A stretch of 64,000 nucleotides of DNA from Burkholderiales bacterium 67-32. GTDB lineage: Bacteria; Pseudomonadota; Gammaproteobacteria; Burkholderiales; Burkholderiaceae_B. The number at the start of each line of letters is the position of its first letter. Position 1 is the first letter of the stretch. The stretch covers positions 248,001-312,000 of the forward strand of contig MKUP01000023.1 of NCBI GenBank assembly GCA_001898625.1, in the 5' to 3' direction. Shown piece by piece: positions 48,236 through 57,391 of the stretch. The position numbers were made by a program, and so were the translations under genes. The notes beneath the pieces were generated by a model. The model was not told the origin of the DNA and ran no database searches. It saw only the letters and a list, made by a program, of their open reading frames with translations.

Positions 48236-51200
48236 ATGCTCGAGAAAATCGTCCGCGCTGCCCTGCAGCAGCGGCTGATCATCGTCGTGCTGGCGGTGGT
48301 GGCCCTCGTGGCCGGTCTGGACGCCATGCGCAAACTGTCGGTGGATGCCTTCCCGGACGTCACCAACGTCCAGGTCCAGATCGCGACCGACGCTACCGGC
48401 CGTTCGCCGGAGGAAGTCGAACGCTTCGTGACCGTGCCCATCGAGATCGCGATGACCGGCCTGCCCGGATTGCAGGAGATGCGTTCGCTGAACAAGCCGG
48501 GGCTGTCGCTGATCACCCTGGTCTTCACCGACGCGACCGACGTCTATTTCGCGCGCCAGTTGGTGATGGAGCGGCTGATCGAGACCGGCTCGCGCATGCC
48601 TACCGGCGTGACGCCCGTGCTCGGGCCCGTGTCCACGGGGCTGGGCGAGGTCTACCAATACACCCTGGACCGGCCCGATGACGGCGACCGGGAGCTGACG
48701 CAGAAGGAGCTGACGGAACGGCGCATCGTCCAGGACTGGGTGGTGCGCCCGCTGTTGCGGTCCATCCCGCAGGTGGCCGAGATCAATTCGCAGGGCGGCT
48801 ACGTCAAGCAGTACCAGGTGCTGGTCAACCCGGACCGCATGAGCCACTACGGCATCACGCTGCATCAGGTCTACGAGGGGCTGGCGCGCAACAACGCCAA
48901 TTCGGGCGGGGGCATCCTGCCGCACTACGCCGAGCAGTACCTGATACGCGGCGTGGGCCTGATCGAGAACCTGCAGGACATCGCCAACATCGTGCTGGCC
49001 GAATCCAATGGTACGCCCGTCTACGTGCGGGACGTGGCCGAGGTCGGCATGGGGCACGAGGTCCGCTACGGCGCCGTGGTCAAGAACGGCGTGACCGAGT
49101 CCGTGGGCGGCATCGTCATGATGATGCGCGGAGGGAACGCCAAGGAAGTAGTCGCGCGCATCAAGCAGCGGGTGGCCGAGATCAACGGCCAGGGGATGCT
49201 GCCCGACGGCTTGCAGATCGTGCCCTACTACGATCGCAGCGAACTGGTCGACGCCGCGCTGTGGACCGTGGCGAAGGTGCTGCTCGAGGGCGTGGCGCTG
49301 GTGGTGGTGATCCTCTTCCTGTTCCTGGGCGACGTGCGTTCCTCGCTGATCGTCGTGGCGACCCTGATCCTGACGCCGCTCCTGACCTTCTTCGCGATGA
49401 ACCGGCTGGGCATCTCGGCCAACCTGATGTCGCTGGGGGGGCTGGCGGTCGCCATCGGCCTGATGGTGGACGGGTCCGTGGTCGTGGTCGAGAACGCTTT
49501 CGCTCACCTGGGGCATGCCAGGCAAAACGGCGAAAGCAAGGTCCGCATCATCCTCAAGGCGGTGGCCGAGGTGGCGACGCCGGTGGTGTTCGGCATCGGC
49601 ATCATCATCCTGGTTTTCCTACCGCTGATGACGCTGCAGGGCATGGAAGGCAAGATGTTCGCGCCGCTGGCCTACACCATCGCCATCGCGCTGGCGATCT
49701 CGCTGGTGCTGTCGCTGACGCTGTCGCCGGTGCTGTCCTCCTATCTGCTCAAGGGCGGGGCTGAGCACGACACGCGCATGATCGCCTTCATGAAGCGGCA
49801 CTACCTCCGGATGCTCGACTGGGTGCTGCGCAACACGAAGAAGACGGTCGTGATGGCGGTGCTGGCCTTCTGCGCTTCGGTGGCCGTGCTGCCTTTCCTG
49901 GGTACTTCCTTCATCCCGGAGATGAAGGAAGGATCGATCGTGCCGGGCATCAACCGCGTGCCCAACATCTCGCTCGAGGAGTCGATCGATCTGGAGCGCC
50001 AGGCCATGAAGATCATCATGGGCGTGCCCGGCGTGAAATCGGCGATTTCCGGGGTGGGCCGCGGCGAAAGCCCCGCCGATCCGCAGGCGCAGAACGAGTC
50101 CACGCCCATCGTCAGCCTCAAGCCGCAGGACGAATGGCCGGAAGGTTGGACCCAGGACACCATCGCCGAAGAGATCCGCAAGCGCCTAGAAGTGATTCCC
50201 AGCGCGCAGATCATCATGGCGCAGCCGATCTCCGACCGGGTCGACGAAATGGTCACCGGCGTGCGCTCGGACGTGGCCGTCAAGGTATTCGGCGAGGATC
50301 TGGACCGGCTGCTGCAGAAGGCCCAGGAGATCGCGCGGGTGGCCGAGACGGTGCAGGGCGCGCGCGACGTTCGGGTGGACCGGGTCAGCGGGCAGCAGTA
50401 CCTGTCCATCAACATCGACCGCCAGGCCATCGCCCGCTACGGGCTGAACGTGTCGGACGTGCACGATGTGATCGAAGTGGCCATCGCCGGCAAGACCGCC
50501 ACCGAGATCTACGAGGGCGAGCGCCGGTTCTCGGCGGCCGTGCGCCTGCCCGAGGGGTTCCGCGGCAGCGTGCAGTCCATCCGCCAGATCCTGCTGACTA
50601 CGCCGCACGGCGTGCGCGTCCCGCTGGAAAGCCTGGCCGCCATCGAGGTGCGCGACGGGCCGGCGCAGATCAGTCGCGAGGGCGGCAAGCGGCGCGTGGT
50701 GGTGGCCATCAACGTGCAGGGCCGCGATCTGGGCGGCTTCGTGGCCGAGTTGCAGCAGACGGTGCAGGGCAAGGTGCAGTTGCCGACCGGCTACTACCTG
50801 GAATGGGGCGGTCAGTTCCAGAACATGGAGCGCGCACTGGGCCACCTGTCCATCATCGTGCCCGCCACCGTGGCCGCCATCTTCTTCCTGCTGTTCCTGC
50901 TGTTCAACTCGGTGCGCTACGCGACGCTGATCATCACCGTGCTGCCGTTCGCCTCCATCGGCGGCATCATCGCCCTGTTCGTGACGGGCGAATACCTGTC
51001 GGTGCCGGCGTCGGTGGGCTTCATCGCGCTATGGGGCATCGCCGTGCTGAACGGGGTGGTGATGGTGTCCTACATACGCAAGCTGCGGATGGAGGGCATG
51101 CCGCTGGCCGAGGCGGTGGTGGAAGGGGCGACCATGCGGTTCCGGCCGGTCATGATGACGGCGACCGTGGCGATGCTGGGCCTGGTGCCTTTCCTGTTCG

Positions 51201-51337
51201 CGACCGGGCCCGGGTCCGAAGTGCAGAAGCCGTTGGCGGTGGTGGTGATCGGCGGGCTGATCACGTGCACGGCGTTGACGCTATTGGTGCTGCCGATGCT
51301 TTACCGGTGGTTCGACGAAGAGTCGCCCGAGGCATAG
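48236..51337 (+). CDS. Heavy-metal efflux RND pump (CzcA/CusA family, HME-RND)
   Basis: 1033 residues, 12 membrane helices and two large periplasmic loops. The proton-relay region in helix 4 reads A-I-G-L-M-V-D-G-S-V-V-V-V-E-N. CzcA has D-F-G-x3-D-G-A-x3-x-E-N there, so the first acidic residue is replaced while the second Asp and the Glu are kept. In the pump domain D-E-M-V-T-G-V-R-S-D-V-A-V-K-V-F-G is CzcA-like rather than CusA-like. The metal (Zn/Co/Cd/Ni versus Cu/Ag) cannot be settled from this. It is the third pump gene of the operon, 5 nt after czcB-like. Confidence 0.92.
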   Translation: MLEKIVRAALQQRLIIVVLAVVALVAGLDAMRKLSVDAFPDVTNVQVQIATDATGRSPEEVERFVTVPIEIAMTGLPGLQEMRSLNKPGLSLITLVFTDATDVYFARQLVMERLIETGSRMPTGVTPVLGPVSTGLGEVYQYTLDRPDDGDRELTQKELTERRIVQDWVVRPLLRSIPQVAEINSQGGYVKQYQVLVNPDRMSHYGITLHQVYEGLARNNANSGGGILPHYAEQYLIRGVGLIENLQDIANIVLAESNGTPVYVRDVAEVGMGHEVRYGAVVKNGVTESVGGIVMMMRGGNAKEVVARIKQRVAEINGQGMLPDGLQIVPYYDRSELVDAALWTVAKVLLEGVALVVVILFLFLGDVRSSLIVVATLILTPLLTFFAMNRLGISANLMSLGGLAVAIGLMVDGSVVVVENAFAHLGHARQNGESKVRIILKAVAEVATPVVFGIGIIILVFLPLMTLQGMEGKMFAPLAYTIAIALAISLVLSLTLSPVLSSYLLKGGAEHDTRMIAFMKRHYLRMLDWVLRNTKKTVVMAVLAFCASVAVLPFLGTSFIPEMKEGSIVPGINRVPNISLEESIDLERQAMKIIMGVPGVKSAISGVGRGESPADPQAQNESTPIVSLKPQDEWPEGWTQDTIAEEIRKRLEVIPSAQIIMAQPISDRVDEMVTGVRSDVAVKVFGEDLDRLLQKAQEIARVAETVQGARDVRVDRVSGQQYLSINIDRQAIARYGLNVSDVHDVIEVAIAGKTATEIYEGERRFSAAVRLPEGFRGSVQSIRQILLTTPHGVRVPLESLAAIEVRDGPAQISREGGKRRVVVAINVQGRDLGGFVAELQQTVQGKVQLPTGYYLEWGGQFQNMERALGHLSIIVPATVAAIFFLLFLLFNSVRYATLIITVLPFASIGGIIALFVTGEYLSVPASVGFIALWGIAVLNGVVMVSYIRKLRMEGMPLAEAVVEGATMRFRPVMMTATVAMLGLVPFLFATGPGSEVQKPLAVVVIGGLITCTALTLLVLPMLYRWFDEESPEA

Positions 51338-51358
51338 GCGAACGCAAGGAGAAATCGA

Positions 51359-51682
51359 ATGAAGGAAATCAAGGCGATCATAAGGCCGGTGCGCCTGGAC
51401 GACGTGCGCGAGGCGCTGATGCGCACGCCGGGTTTTCCGGGCATGACCGTCACCCACGTGGAAGGGTGCAGCGCGCCGGGACGGCACCAGCCGCAGAACC
51501 TCAAGGAAGAGCTGCTGGATTTCTCGCCCAAGGTGCGCATCGAGATGGTGGCGGCGGATGAACACGCCGACACCTTGTACGAGGCCCTGAAGCAGGCGGC
51601 CACGACCGGCCACATCGGCGACGGGCTGGTCTGGATGAGCGAGGTGACGCGCTGCGACTATCTGTGGCAGCCCGGGGATTGA
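51359..51682 (+). CDS. PII-like (GlnB/GlnK fold) protein of a metal efflux operon
   Basis: 107 residues of the ferredoxin-like PII fold: M-K-E-I-K-A-I-I-R-P at the start, P-K-V-R-I-E-M-V in the middle, and G-D-G-L-V-W-M-S-E-V near the end. The T-loop segment (A-P-G-R-H-Q-P-Q-N-L-K-E-E-L-L-D-F) is shorter than in GlnB and lacks the uridylylated tyrosine. It is therefore not a nitrogen-status PII. Such PII-like genes recur after CusA/CzcA genes and may sense metal or nucleotide state for the pump. It lies 21 nt after czcA-like. Confidence 0.85.
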   Translation: MKEIKAIIRPVRLDDVREALMRTPGFPGMTVTHVEGCSAPGRHQPQNLKEELLDFSPKVRIEMVAADEHADTLYEALKQAATTGHIGDGLVWMSEVTRCDYLWQPGD

Positions 51683-51749
51683 TGCCGGGCGTGCCGGCCA
51701 GTGCGATTGTCCGGACAGCTTTTCCGTTGTTTTTCTGAGATATGGCAAT

Positions 51750-51773
51750 ACCGGCCCCCACCAGGGCCGGTTT
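51750..51773 (+). terminator. Probable terminator of the metal efflux operon
   Basis: ACCGGCCC-CCACCA-GGGCCGGT is a perfect 8-bp hairpin followed by TTTCC, 67 nt after the PII-like stop. The T-tract is short, so efficiency is uncertain. Confidence 0.6.
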
Positions 51774-51963
51774 CCATATGTGCGTGGCCCATGCCTGATG
51801 GCATGGATATTGCACGGTCCGCCTGCCGCCCGGTGCGGAAGGCGACGGCGGTTCATCTGCAAGAAGGAGAGGGGAAGAAAGGCGCGTGGCGTAGTGCAGT
51901 CCGCCGCATCGGTGCGGTGGCCTGCGATGACTGATGTGTCGCAAAGAAAAAACGGAGACAGAC

Positions 51964-54453
51964 ATGGACAGGTACGGACGAATCCGATGGTCGTCGCTGG
52001 CGGCGGCCGCCTTGTTGCTGGCCGCCTGTGGCGGCGGCGATGGTGACGGTGGCGGAGGCTCGAATCCCCCGCCGGGTCCAGGCACTCAGGTGCCGGGCGT
52101 CAAGGAGCAAGTGGAAATCGTACGGGACCGCCATGGCGTGTCCCATATTTTTGCCCAGAACCAGCGCGACCTGTTCTTCGCCCAGGGCTACAACGCCGCG
52201 CGCGACCGCCTTTGGCAGCTGGATCAGTGGCGGCGGCGGGGCGAAGGCAAGATGGCCGAGCAGTTCGGCGCCCGTTTCGTGCCGGCCGACCGCGCGGCGC
52301 GCAAGTTCCTGTTCCGTGGCGACACCGAAGCGGAATTCGCCAGCTATCACCCGCAAGGCAAGGAAATCCTGACCGCCTTCTCCGACGGCATCAATGCCTA
52401 CGTCGACGAGGTCAAGGCCGATCCCGCCAAGCTGCCCATCGAGTTCCGCCTGACCGGCACCGAGCCCGGCCGCTGGTCGCCCACGTCGTCGCTGATACGC
52501 ATCTACGGCATCACCCGCAACGTCAGCACCGAGATCTCGATGGCCCGCCGCATCGCGGCCGTCGGCTTGCCGACCACGCAGGAACTGACCGACCAGCAGC
52601 CGCCCAGGACCCTGCAAGTGCCTGCGGGACTGGATGTCGGCACCCTGACCACGGCCATTCTGGCCGAGTACCAGCTGGCGCGCGGGGGCATGGCGTTCGA
52701 GGCCGGCGATTTCCCGCGCAGCCCGCTCTCTCCGGTCGATCGCGAGCGCCTGGCCTCGTCCCTGTCGGCCAGCGGCGGCACGGCCAAGCGCGAGCCCGAG
52801 GAACTGCTGGCCCTGCAGCACGAGAGCAACAACTGGACGGTGTCCGGGGACCGCACCGCCTCCGGCAAGCCAATCCTGGCGGGGGATCCGCACCGCGCGA
52901 TCAGCATGCCCTCGCTGCGCTACATGGTCCACCTGCACGCGCCGGGCTGGAACGTGATCGGCGCCGGCGAACCGGCGCTGCCGGGCGTGTCGATGGGGCA
53001 CAACGAACGCATCGCGTTCGGCCTGACCATCTTCGCCTACGGCGACGAGGAAGACCTGTACGTCTACGAGACCAATCCCGCCAACCCCGACCAGTACCGC
53101 TACAAGGGGGCATGGGAAACCATGACGAAGGTGGAGGAGAAGGTGCCCGTGCGGGGCCAGGCCGAGCAGGCGGTGACGCTCAAGTTCACGCGCCATGGCC
53201 CGGTGGTGTACGAGGACGCCGGTGCCAACAAGGCCTACGCCGTGCGCGCCGCCTACCTGGAGTTCCCGGGCACCGCGGCCTACCTGGCCAGCCTGCGCCT
53301 GAACCAGGCGAACAACTGGACCGAGTTCAGCGAAGGCATGGCGCGCCATTTCACGCCGGGCGAGAACATGGTCTACGCCGACGTGGACGGCAACATCGGC
53401 TGGTTCGGTGGTTCGCTGGTGCCGATACGGCCCAACCCGGACTGGTCGGGACTGCTGCCGGTGCCGGGCGACGGACGCTACGAATGGGCGGGCTATCTGT
53501 CCGGCTCGCTGCTGCCGCGCATCCTGAACCCGCGCGAGGGTTATTTCGCCACGGCCAACCAGTACAACGTGCCCGATGACTATGCCTATCGCGACCTGAG
53601 CAACACCATGGGCTGGGCCGAGCCCTACCGCTACGACCGCATCGTCGAGGTGCTCAAGACTGCCACGCGGCACACCGTGCAGGATTCGGCCAAGCTGCAG
53701 ATCGACGAGCTGTCGATTCCGGCGCGCACGCTGGTCCCCATGCTGGCCGGCCTGAACTCCGGCGACGCGGACGTGGCCGATGCCTTGCAGCGCCTGCGCG
53801 CCTGGGACTACGTGGCCAGCGTCGACTCGGTGGCTGCCACCATCTTCGAAGCCTGGCTGCCCAAGGTCACCGCGCAGGTCACCAGCCTCGTGGTGCCCGC
53901 GGCGGGGCGCTCGCTGTTCGGGACGTTGTCCAAGCCCGTGGTGTTCGCGCGGCTCGCGGCGCCCGACGCGGCGTTCGGCGCGGATCCGGTGGCGGGGCGC
54001 AACGCGCTGCTGCTGGATACGCTGAAGACGGCCATGGGCGACCTGAAGACGCGGCTGGGCGGCGACGTTTCGGCGTGGAAGTGGGGGTCGCTGCACCATA
54101 TCAAGTTCGACCACGAACTGGCGGCCTTCCTGGATGCCGGCACGGCGGGCGACCTGGCCACCCAGCGCTTCCAGGTCGGCGGCACCGGCGACACCGTCCA
54201 CCGGGCTTCGTACCGCACGTCGGACTACCGCGTGACCAGCGGCGCGTCCTACCGGCAGATCATCGACGTGGCCGATTGGGACAAGTCGCTCGCGATCAAC
54301 GTGCCGGGGCAGTCCGCCGATCCGGCAAGCCCGTACTACGACAACCTCCTGGAGGCCTGGGCCAAGGGCGATTACTTCCCGATGGTCTATACCCGCGGCG
54401 CGATCGACGCCGTGAAGGCCGACTCGTGGACCTTGCGTCCCGTGGCGCGCTGA
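51964..54453 (+). CDS. Lipoprotein penicillin-acylase-family Ntn hydrolase
   Basis: 829 residues. A lipobox L-L-A-A-C (Cys22) is followed by a Gly/Pro-rich linker (to about residue 46), so the enzyme is membrane-anchored in the periplasm. The alpha part begins V-E-I-V-R-D-R-H-G-V-S-H-I-F-A. The self-cleavage site is just before Ser288 in L-Q-H-E-S-N-N-W-T-V-S-G, which becomes the N-terminal nucleophile of the beta chain; N-Q-A-N-N-W later fits the oxyanion Asn region. The family deacylates beta-lactams, acyl-homoserine lactones or other amides. The substrate is unknown; quorum quenching or peptide recycling are options. ATG 51964 is used. Confidence 0.88.
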   Translation: MDRYGRIRWSSLAAAALLLAACGGGDGDGGGGSNPPPGPGTQVPGVKEQVEIVRDRHGVSHIFAQNQRDLFFAQGYNAARDRLWQLDQWRRRGEGKMAEQFGARFVPADRAARKFLFRGDTEAEFASYHPQGKEILTAFSDGINAYVDEVKADPAKLPIEFRLTGTEPGRWSPTSSLIRIYGITRNVSTEISMARRIAAVGLPTTQELTDQQPPRTLQVPAGLDVGTLTTAILAEYQLARGGMAFEAGDFPRSPLSPVDRERLASSLSASGGTAKREPEELLALQHESNNWTVSGDRTASGKPILAGDPHRAISMPSLRYMVHLHAPGWNVIGAGEPALPGVSMGHNERIAFGLTIFAYGDEEDLYVYETNPANPDQYRYKGAWETMTKVEEKVPVRGQAEQAVTLKFTRHGPVVYEDAGANKAYAVRAAYLEFPGTAAYLASLRLNQANNWTEFSEGMARHFTPGENMVYADVDGNIGWFGGSLVPIRPNPDWSGLLPVPGDGRYEWAGYLSGSLLPRILNPREGYFATANQYNVPDDYAYRDLSNTMGWAEPYRYDRIVEVLKTATRHTVQDSAKLQIDELSIPARTLVPMLAGLNSGDADVADALQRLRAWDYVASVDSVAATIFEAWLPKVTAQVTSLVVPAAGRSLFGTLSKPVVFARLAAPDAAFGADPVAGRNALLLDTLKTAMGDLKTRLGGDVSAWKWGSLHHIKFDHELAAFLDAGTAGDLATQRFQVGGTGDTVHRASYRTSDYRVTSGASYRQIIDVADWDKSLAINVPGQSADPASPYYDNLLEAWAKGDYFPMVYTRGAIDAVKADSWTLRPVAR

Positions 54454-54464
54454 GGGAGGCGGCG

Positions 54465-54812
54465 ATGCGCAAACCGATCGTGATCGCATCGGTGCTGGTG
54501 GTGCTGGCGGCGGCGCTCGCCGCCGGCCTGGCCGCGGGCAGCCGCGTCACGCTGTTGGTGCTGGACGTGCCGGACCGGCAGGCCACGCTGTTGGTCAAGC
54601 GCAGCGCGACGCTCGGCATGGGATGGCTGGAATCCGAGGCCACCCTGTGCCGGCGCCAGCAGCCGGGCTCGCCCCTGCACTCGGTGATGCTGACGCCGGA
54701 GTTCTGCCCGCTGGCCCTGGCGGCGGGCCAGGAAACACGCGGGGAGCGCGTCCTGCTGACCCTGCCGTTCCTGGCCTGGTTGCATGGGCTGGCCGGGCGG
54801 ACGCTGTCCTAG
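54465..54812 (+). CDS. Small membrane-anchored protein of unknown function
   Basis: 115 residues: an N-terminal signal anchor (residues 5-32: I-V-I-A-S-V-L-V-V-L-A-A-A-L-A-A-G-L) and a periplasmic part with two Cys (in T-L-C-R-R-Q and E-F-C-P-L), possibly disulfide-bonded. GGGAGG lies before ATG 54465. It follows the penicillin-acylase gene by 11 nt, so the two are likely co-transcribed. It may anchor or assist that enzyme. I do not recognise the family. Confidence 0.55.
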   Translation: MRKPIVIASVLVVLAAALAAGLAAGSRVTLLVLDVPDRQATLLVKRSATLGMGWLESEATLCRRQQPGSPLHSVMLTPEFCPLALAAGQETRGERVLLTLPFLAWLHGLAGRTLS

Positions 54813-54822
54813 GGCCGGTGGC

Positions 54823-55314
54823 CTACGCCCGTACCCGGTCGTAGGTCACGAAGTCGTAGCCCAGGCCGTCCTCGGGCGGCTGGGGCTCGCGCATGGACTC
54901 GCGCCACTGGCCGGCGGGCAGCGGCGGGAACCACGCATCGCCCGGCACGTCCGCGTGCACTTCGGTCGCGATCAGCATGTCCGCGCGGTCCAGCGCCGCG
55001 GCATAGATCTGCGCGCCGCCGATCACGAACACCTGGGCGGCGTCCCCGGCGGCGGCCAGGGCGTCCTCCAGCGTGTGCACCACCGTCGCGCCCTCGGCCG
55101 CATAGGCCGGGTCCCGGGTGATGACGATGTTCTGGCGGCCCGGCAGCGGCCGGCCCAGCGATTCCCAGGTCTTGCGGCCCATCACGATGGGATGGCCGAG
55201 CGTGGTGCGCTTGAAGTGCGCCAGGTCGCCGCGCAGGCGCCAGGGCAGGGCATTGTCGCGTCCGATGACGCGGTTGCTGGCGTAGGCCACGACAAGGATG
55301 AGCTGGGCGGGCAT
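54823..55314 (-). CDS. folA: Dihydrofolate reductase
   Basis: 163 residues. It reduces dihydrofolate with NADPH. Visible are L-I-L-V-V-A-Y-A-S-N-R-V-I-G-R-D-N-A-L-P-W near the start, H-F-K-R-T-T-L-G-H-P-I-V-M-G-R-K-T-W-E-S-L-G-R-P-L-P-G-R, and V-F-V-I-G-G-A-Q-I-Y (residues about 100-109). The long open extension upstream is non-coding-like; ATG 55314 fits the family length. It is convergent with the small membrane-protein gene. Confidence 0.95.
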   Translation of the reverse strand: MPAQLILVVAYASNRVIGRDNALPWRLRGDLAHFKRTTLGHPIVMGRKTWESLGRPLPGRQNIVITRDPAYAAEGATVVHTLEDALAAAGDAAQVFVIGGAQIYAAALDRADMLIATEVHADVPGDAWFPPLPAGQWRESMREPQPPEDGLGYDFVTYDRVRA

Positions 55315-55502
55315 GGCGGGGAAGAATCCGGGGTATCCAGCCCGCAATCTAGCATGAACGCCCGAGGTCTCCATTGGCTCGCTGGTTGAGACGGATGGCT
55401 GCCAGGCCGCGGGATTTCTGATACAACGCAAGGCTGTGGGTCCGGTTCGCGCCGCGGCCGGGCCGCAACGACGACCATCCATCACCAATCGACAAGGGAA
55501 TC

Positions 55503-56171
55503 ATGGGAACGCAGATCGAATTGACCGCCTCAGACGGTGCCACCATTTCCGCCTATCGCGCCGACCCCGCCGGCAAGCCGCGCGGCGGCCTGATCGTGTG
55601 CCAGGAAATCTTCGGCGTCAACGTCCATGTCCGCGGCGTGTGCGACCGCTATGCCCAGGAAGGCTACCTGGCCATCGCCCCCGCGTTCTTCGACCGTGTC
55701 CAGCCGGGCGTGGAGCTGGGCTATGAGCCCGACGACATCGCCAAGGGCCGCGAACTGATGCAGAAGATTTCCATCGACAACGCCCTGAAAGACGTGGCCG
55801 CGGCCCTGGCCGTCGCCAGCGAGGCGGGCAAGGTCGGCATCGTCGGCTACTGCTGGGGCGGTACCGTGGCATGGGCCGCCGCCGCCCGCCTGGATGGCCT
55901 GTCGGCCGCCATTCCCTACTATGGCGGCGGCATCGCCGGCATGGCCGACAAGAAGCCCCGCATCCCGACCATGGCGCATTTCGGCGAGAAGGACCACGCC
56001 ATTCCGATGACCGACGTCGAGAAGATCCGCGCCGCCCAGCCCGACGTGATCGTCCACACCTATGCGGCCGGCCACGGCTTCAATTGCGAGATGCGGGGTT
56101 CGTACGACAAGCCCAGCGCCGACCTGGCGCTGTCGCGCTCGCTGGAGTTCCTGCGCCAGCACGTGGGCTGA
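55503..56171 (+). CDS. Dienelactone hydrolase family protein
   Basis: 222 residues of the alpha/beta-hydrolase fold. Catalytic residues of dienelactone hydrolase are present: Glu35 in C-Q-E-I-F-G, Cys117 nucleophile in V-G-Y-C-W-G-G, an Asp in F-G-E-K-D-H-A-I-P, and His in A-G-H-G-F-N-C. The family opens dienelactones in chlorocatechol breakdown; many stand-alone copies have wider ester activity. It is divergent from folA, without neighbouring aromatic genes, so the role is open. Confidence 0.9.
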   Translation: MGTQIELTASDGATISAYRADPAGKPRGGLIVCQEIFGVNVHVRGVCDRYAQEGYLAIAPAFFDRVQPGVELGYEPDDIAKGRELMQKISIDNALKDVAAALAVASEAGKVGIVGYCWGGTVAWAAAARLDGLSAAIPYYGGGIAGMADKKPRIPTMAHFGEKDHAIPMTDVEKIRAAQPDVIVHTYAAGHGFNCEMRGSYDKPSADLALSRSLEFLRQHVG

Positions 56172-56214
56172 CGCGCGTACGCCCGTTCGGCCGCAGGCCC
56201 CAGGGGAACAGACC

Positions 56215-57156
56215 CTAGGCCGGCGTGCCGGACGCGGCGGCTTCCTCCAGGCATTCGATCAGCAGCGTCGTGCTGGGGGACATGGTCCGGTTGCGGTTCC
56301 ATGTGATGCCCAATGGGCGCATCAATTTCGGGAAATTGAAGGGCAGCACCGACACCAGGCCCTGGCGCCGGTAGTGGTGGGCGATGTCGCGCGTCATGGT
56401 GGCGATGGCATCGGTTTCCTGGAGATAGGCCAGCACGAACTGCACCGACAGTGCCTCGACGAAATCGGCCGGCATCGGGAAGCCGTGTTGCTCGAAGGTG
56501 CGCTCCAGCGGTTCGTGCAGCAGTCCCTCGGATGACGGCAGTACCCACGGGCAGTGCATGATGTCGGCCCATTCCAGGCGCTTGCGCCGTGCCAGCGGAT
56601 GGCCGGGGCGGGCGATCAGCACGACCGGCTCCTGCGACAGCACCTTGCCGCCCAGTTCGGGCAAGGCGTGTTTCTCGGCCAGTCGTCCGACGATCAGGTC
56701 GAGTTCGCCCTGCAGCAACTGCGGCAGCAGGCGTTCCATCGTGCCTTCGCGCAGCAGGACATTGGTCCGCGGGGCGCGCTGCTTGAGCAGCGCGACGCTG
56801 CGCGGCAGCAGGGCGGGCACGACGTTGGACAGCACGCCGACGCGTATGCGGCCCGTGTCGCCGTCCAGCAGCCCCTTGAGTTCGTCCCGCGCCTGGGAAA
56901 AATCGTTCAACAGCCGGCGCGCGTGGCGGATCAGGCATTCCCCGTAAAGCGTCGGCGTCACGCCTTTGGGGGTGCGCTCGAACAGCTTCAGGTCCAGCCC
57001 CTTCTCCATCTCGCCCAGCATCTTGGAGACGGCCGGCTGCGTAACGTTGATGTGCGCGGCGACCTTGCCGATGTGGCGCAGCTCGTCCAGCGCCACCAGC
57101 AAACGCAGGTGCCGGGGCCGCAATTCGTTCCGTATGTACCAGTCGAGCTGCGTCAT
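56215..57156 (-). CDS. LysR-type regulator (GbpR/PcaQ-like)
   Basis: 313 residues. The DNA-binding part reads L-R-P-R-H-L-R-L-L-V-A-L-D-E-L-R-H-I-G-K-V-A-A-H-I-N-V-T-Q-P-A-V-S-K-M-L. The form with 'R-H-L-R-x-L-V-A-L' is typical of regulators related to GbpR and PcaQ. The start M-T-Q-L-D-W-Y at 57156 is preferred over an upstream ATG. It is divergent from the Bug/acyl-CoA operon, with a perfect palindrome between them, and is its likely regulator. Confidence 0.9.
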   Translation of the reverse strand: MTQLDWYIRNELRPRHLRLLVALDELRHIGKVAAHINVTQPAVSKMLGEMEKGLDLKLFERTPKGVTPTLYGECLIRHARRLLNDFSQARDELKGLLDGDTGRIRVGVLSNVVPALLPRSVALLKQRAPRTNVLLREGTMERLLPQLLQGELDLIVGRLAEKHALPELGGKVLSQEPVVLIARPGHPLARRKRLEWADIMHCPWVLPSSEGLLHEPLERTFEQHGFPMPADFVEALSVQFVLAYLQETDAIATMTRDIAHHYRRQGLVSVLPFNFPKLMRPLGITWNRNRTMSPSTTLLIECLEEAAASGTPA

Positions 57157-57230
57157 GCCTGCTTCCGTCGCACGAAGTGCGGGCGATCTTAGCACCGGCG
57201 CGGCTGTTGCCGTATCTGGGTGCGGTGCAG

Positions 57231-57248
57231 CATTACCCCGGGGTAATG
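57231..57248. promoter_or_regulatory. 18-bp perfect palindrome, candidate LysR operator
   Basis: CATTACCCCGGGGTAATG is fully self-complementary. It lies in the 235-nt divergent region, 75 nt before the LysR start and 144 nt before the Bug start. Its symmetry and placement fit the primary recognition site of the divergent LysR regulator. Confidence 0.65.
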
Positions 57249-57391
57249 GCGAGGGCCGGATTCTTCATTGGACGCTCTCCGGGGCCGATTCCACAATGGC
57301 CGCCGATCAACATCCGGCAGCGCGAAGCACGCAGCCGGGAGACTTCCGCCCGTCCGGGCGCCGCGGCCTGCCGCCGCACGAGGAGACAACC

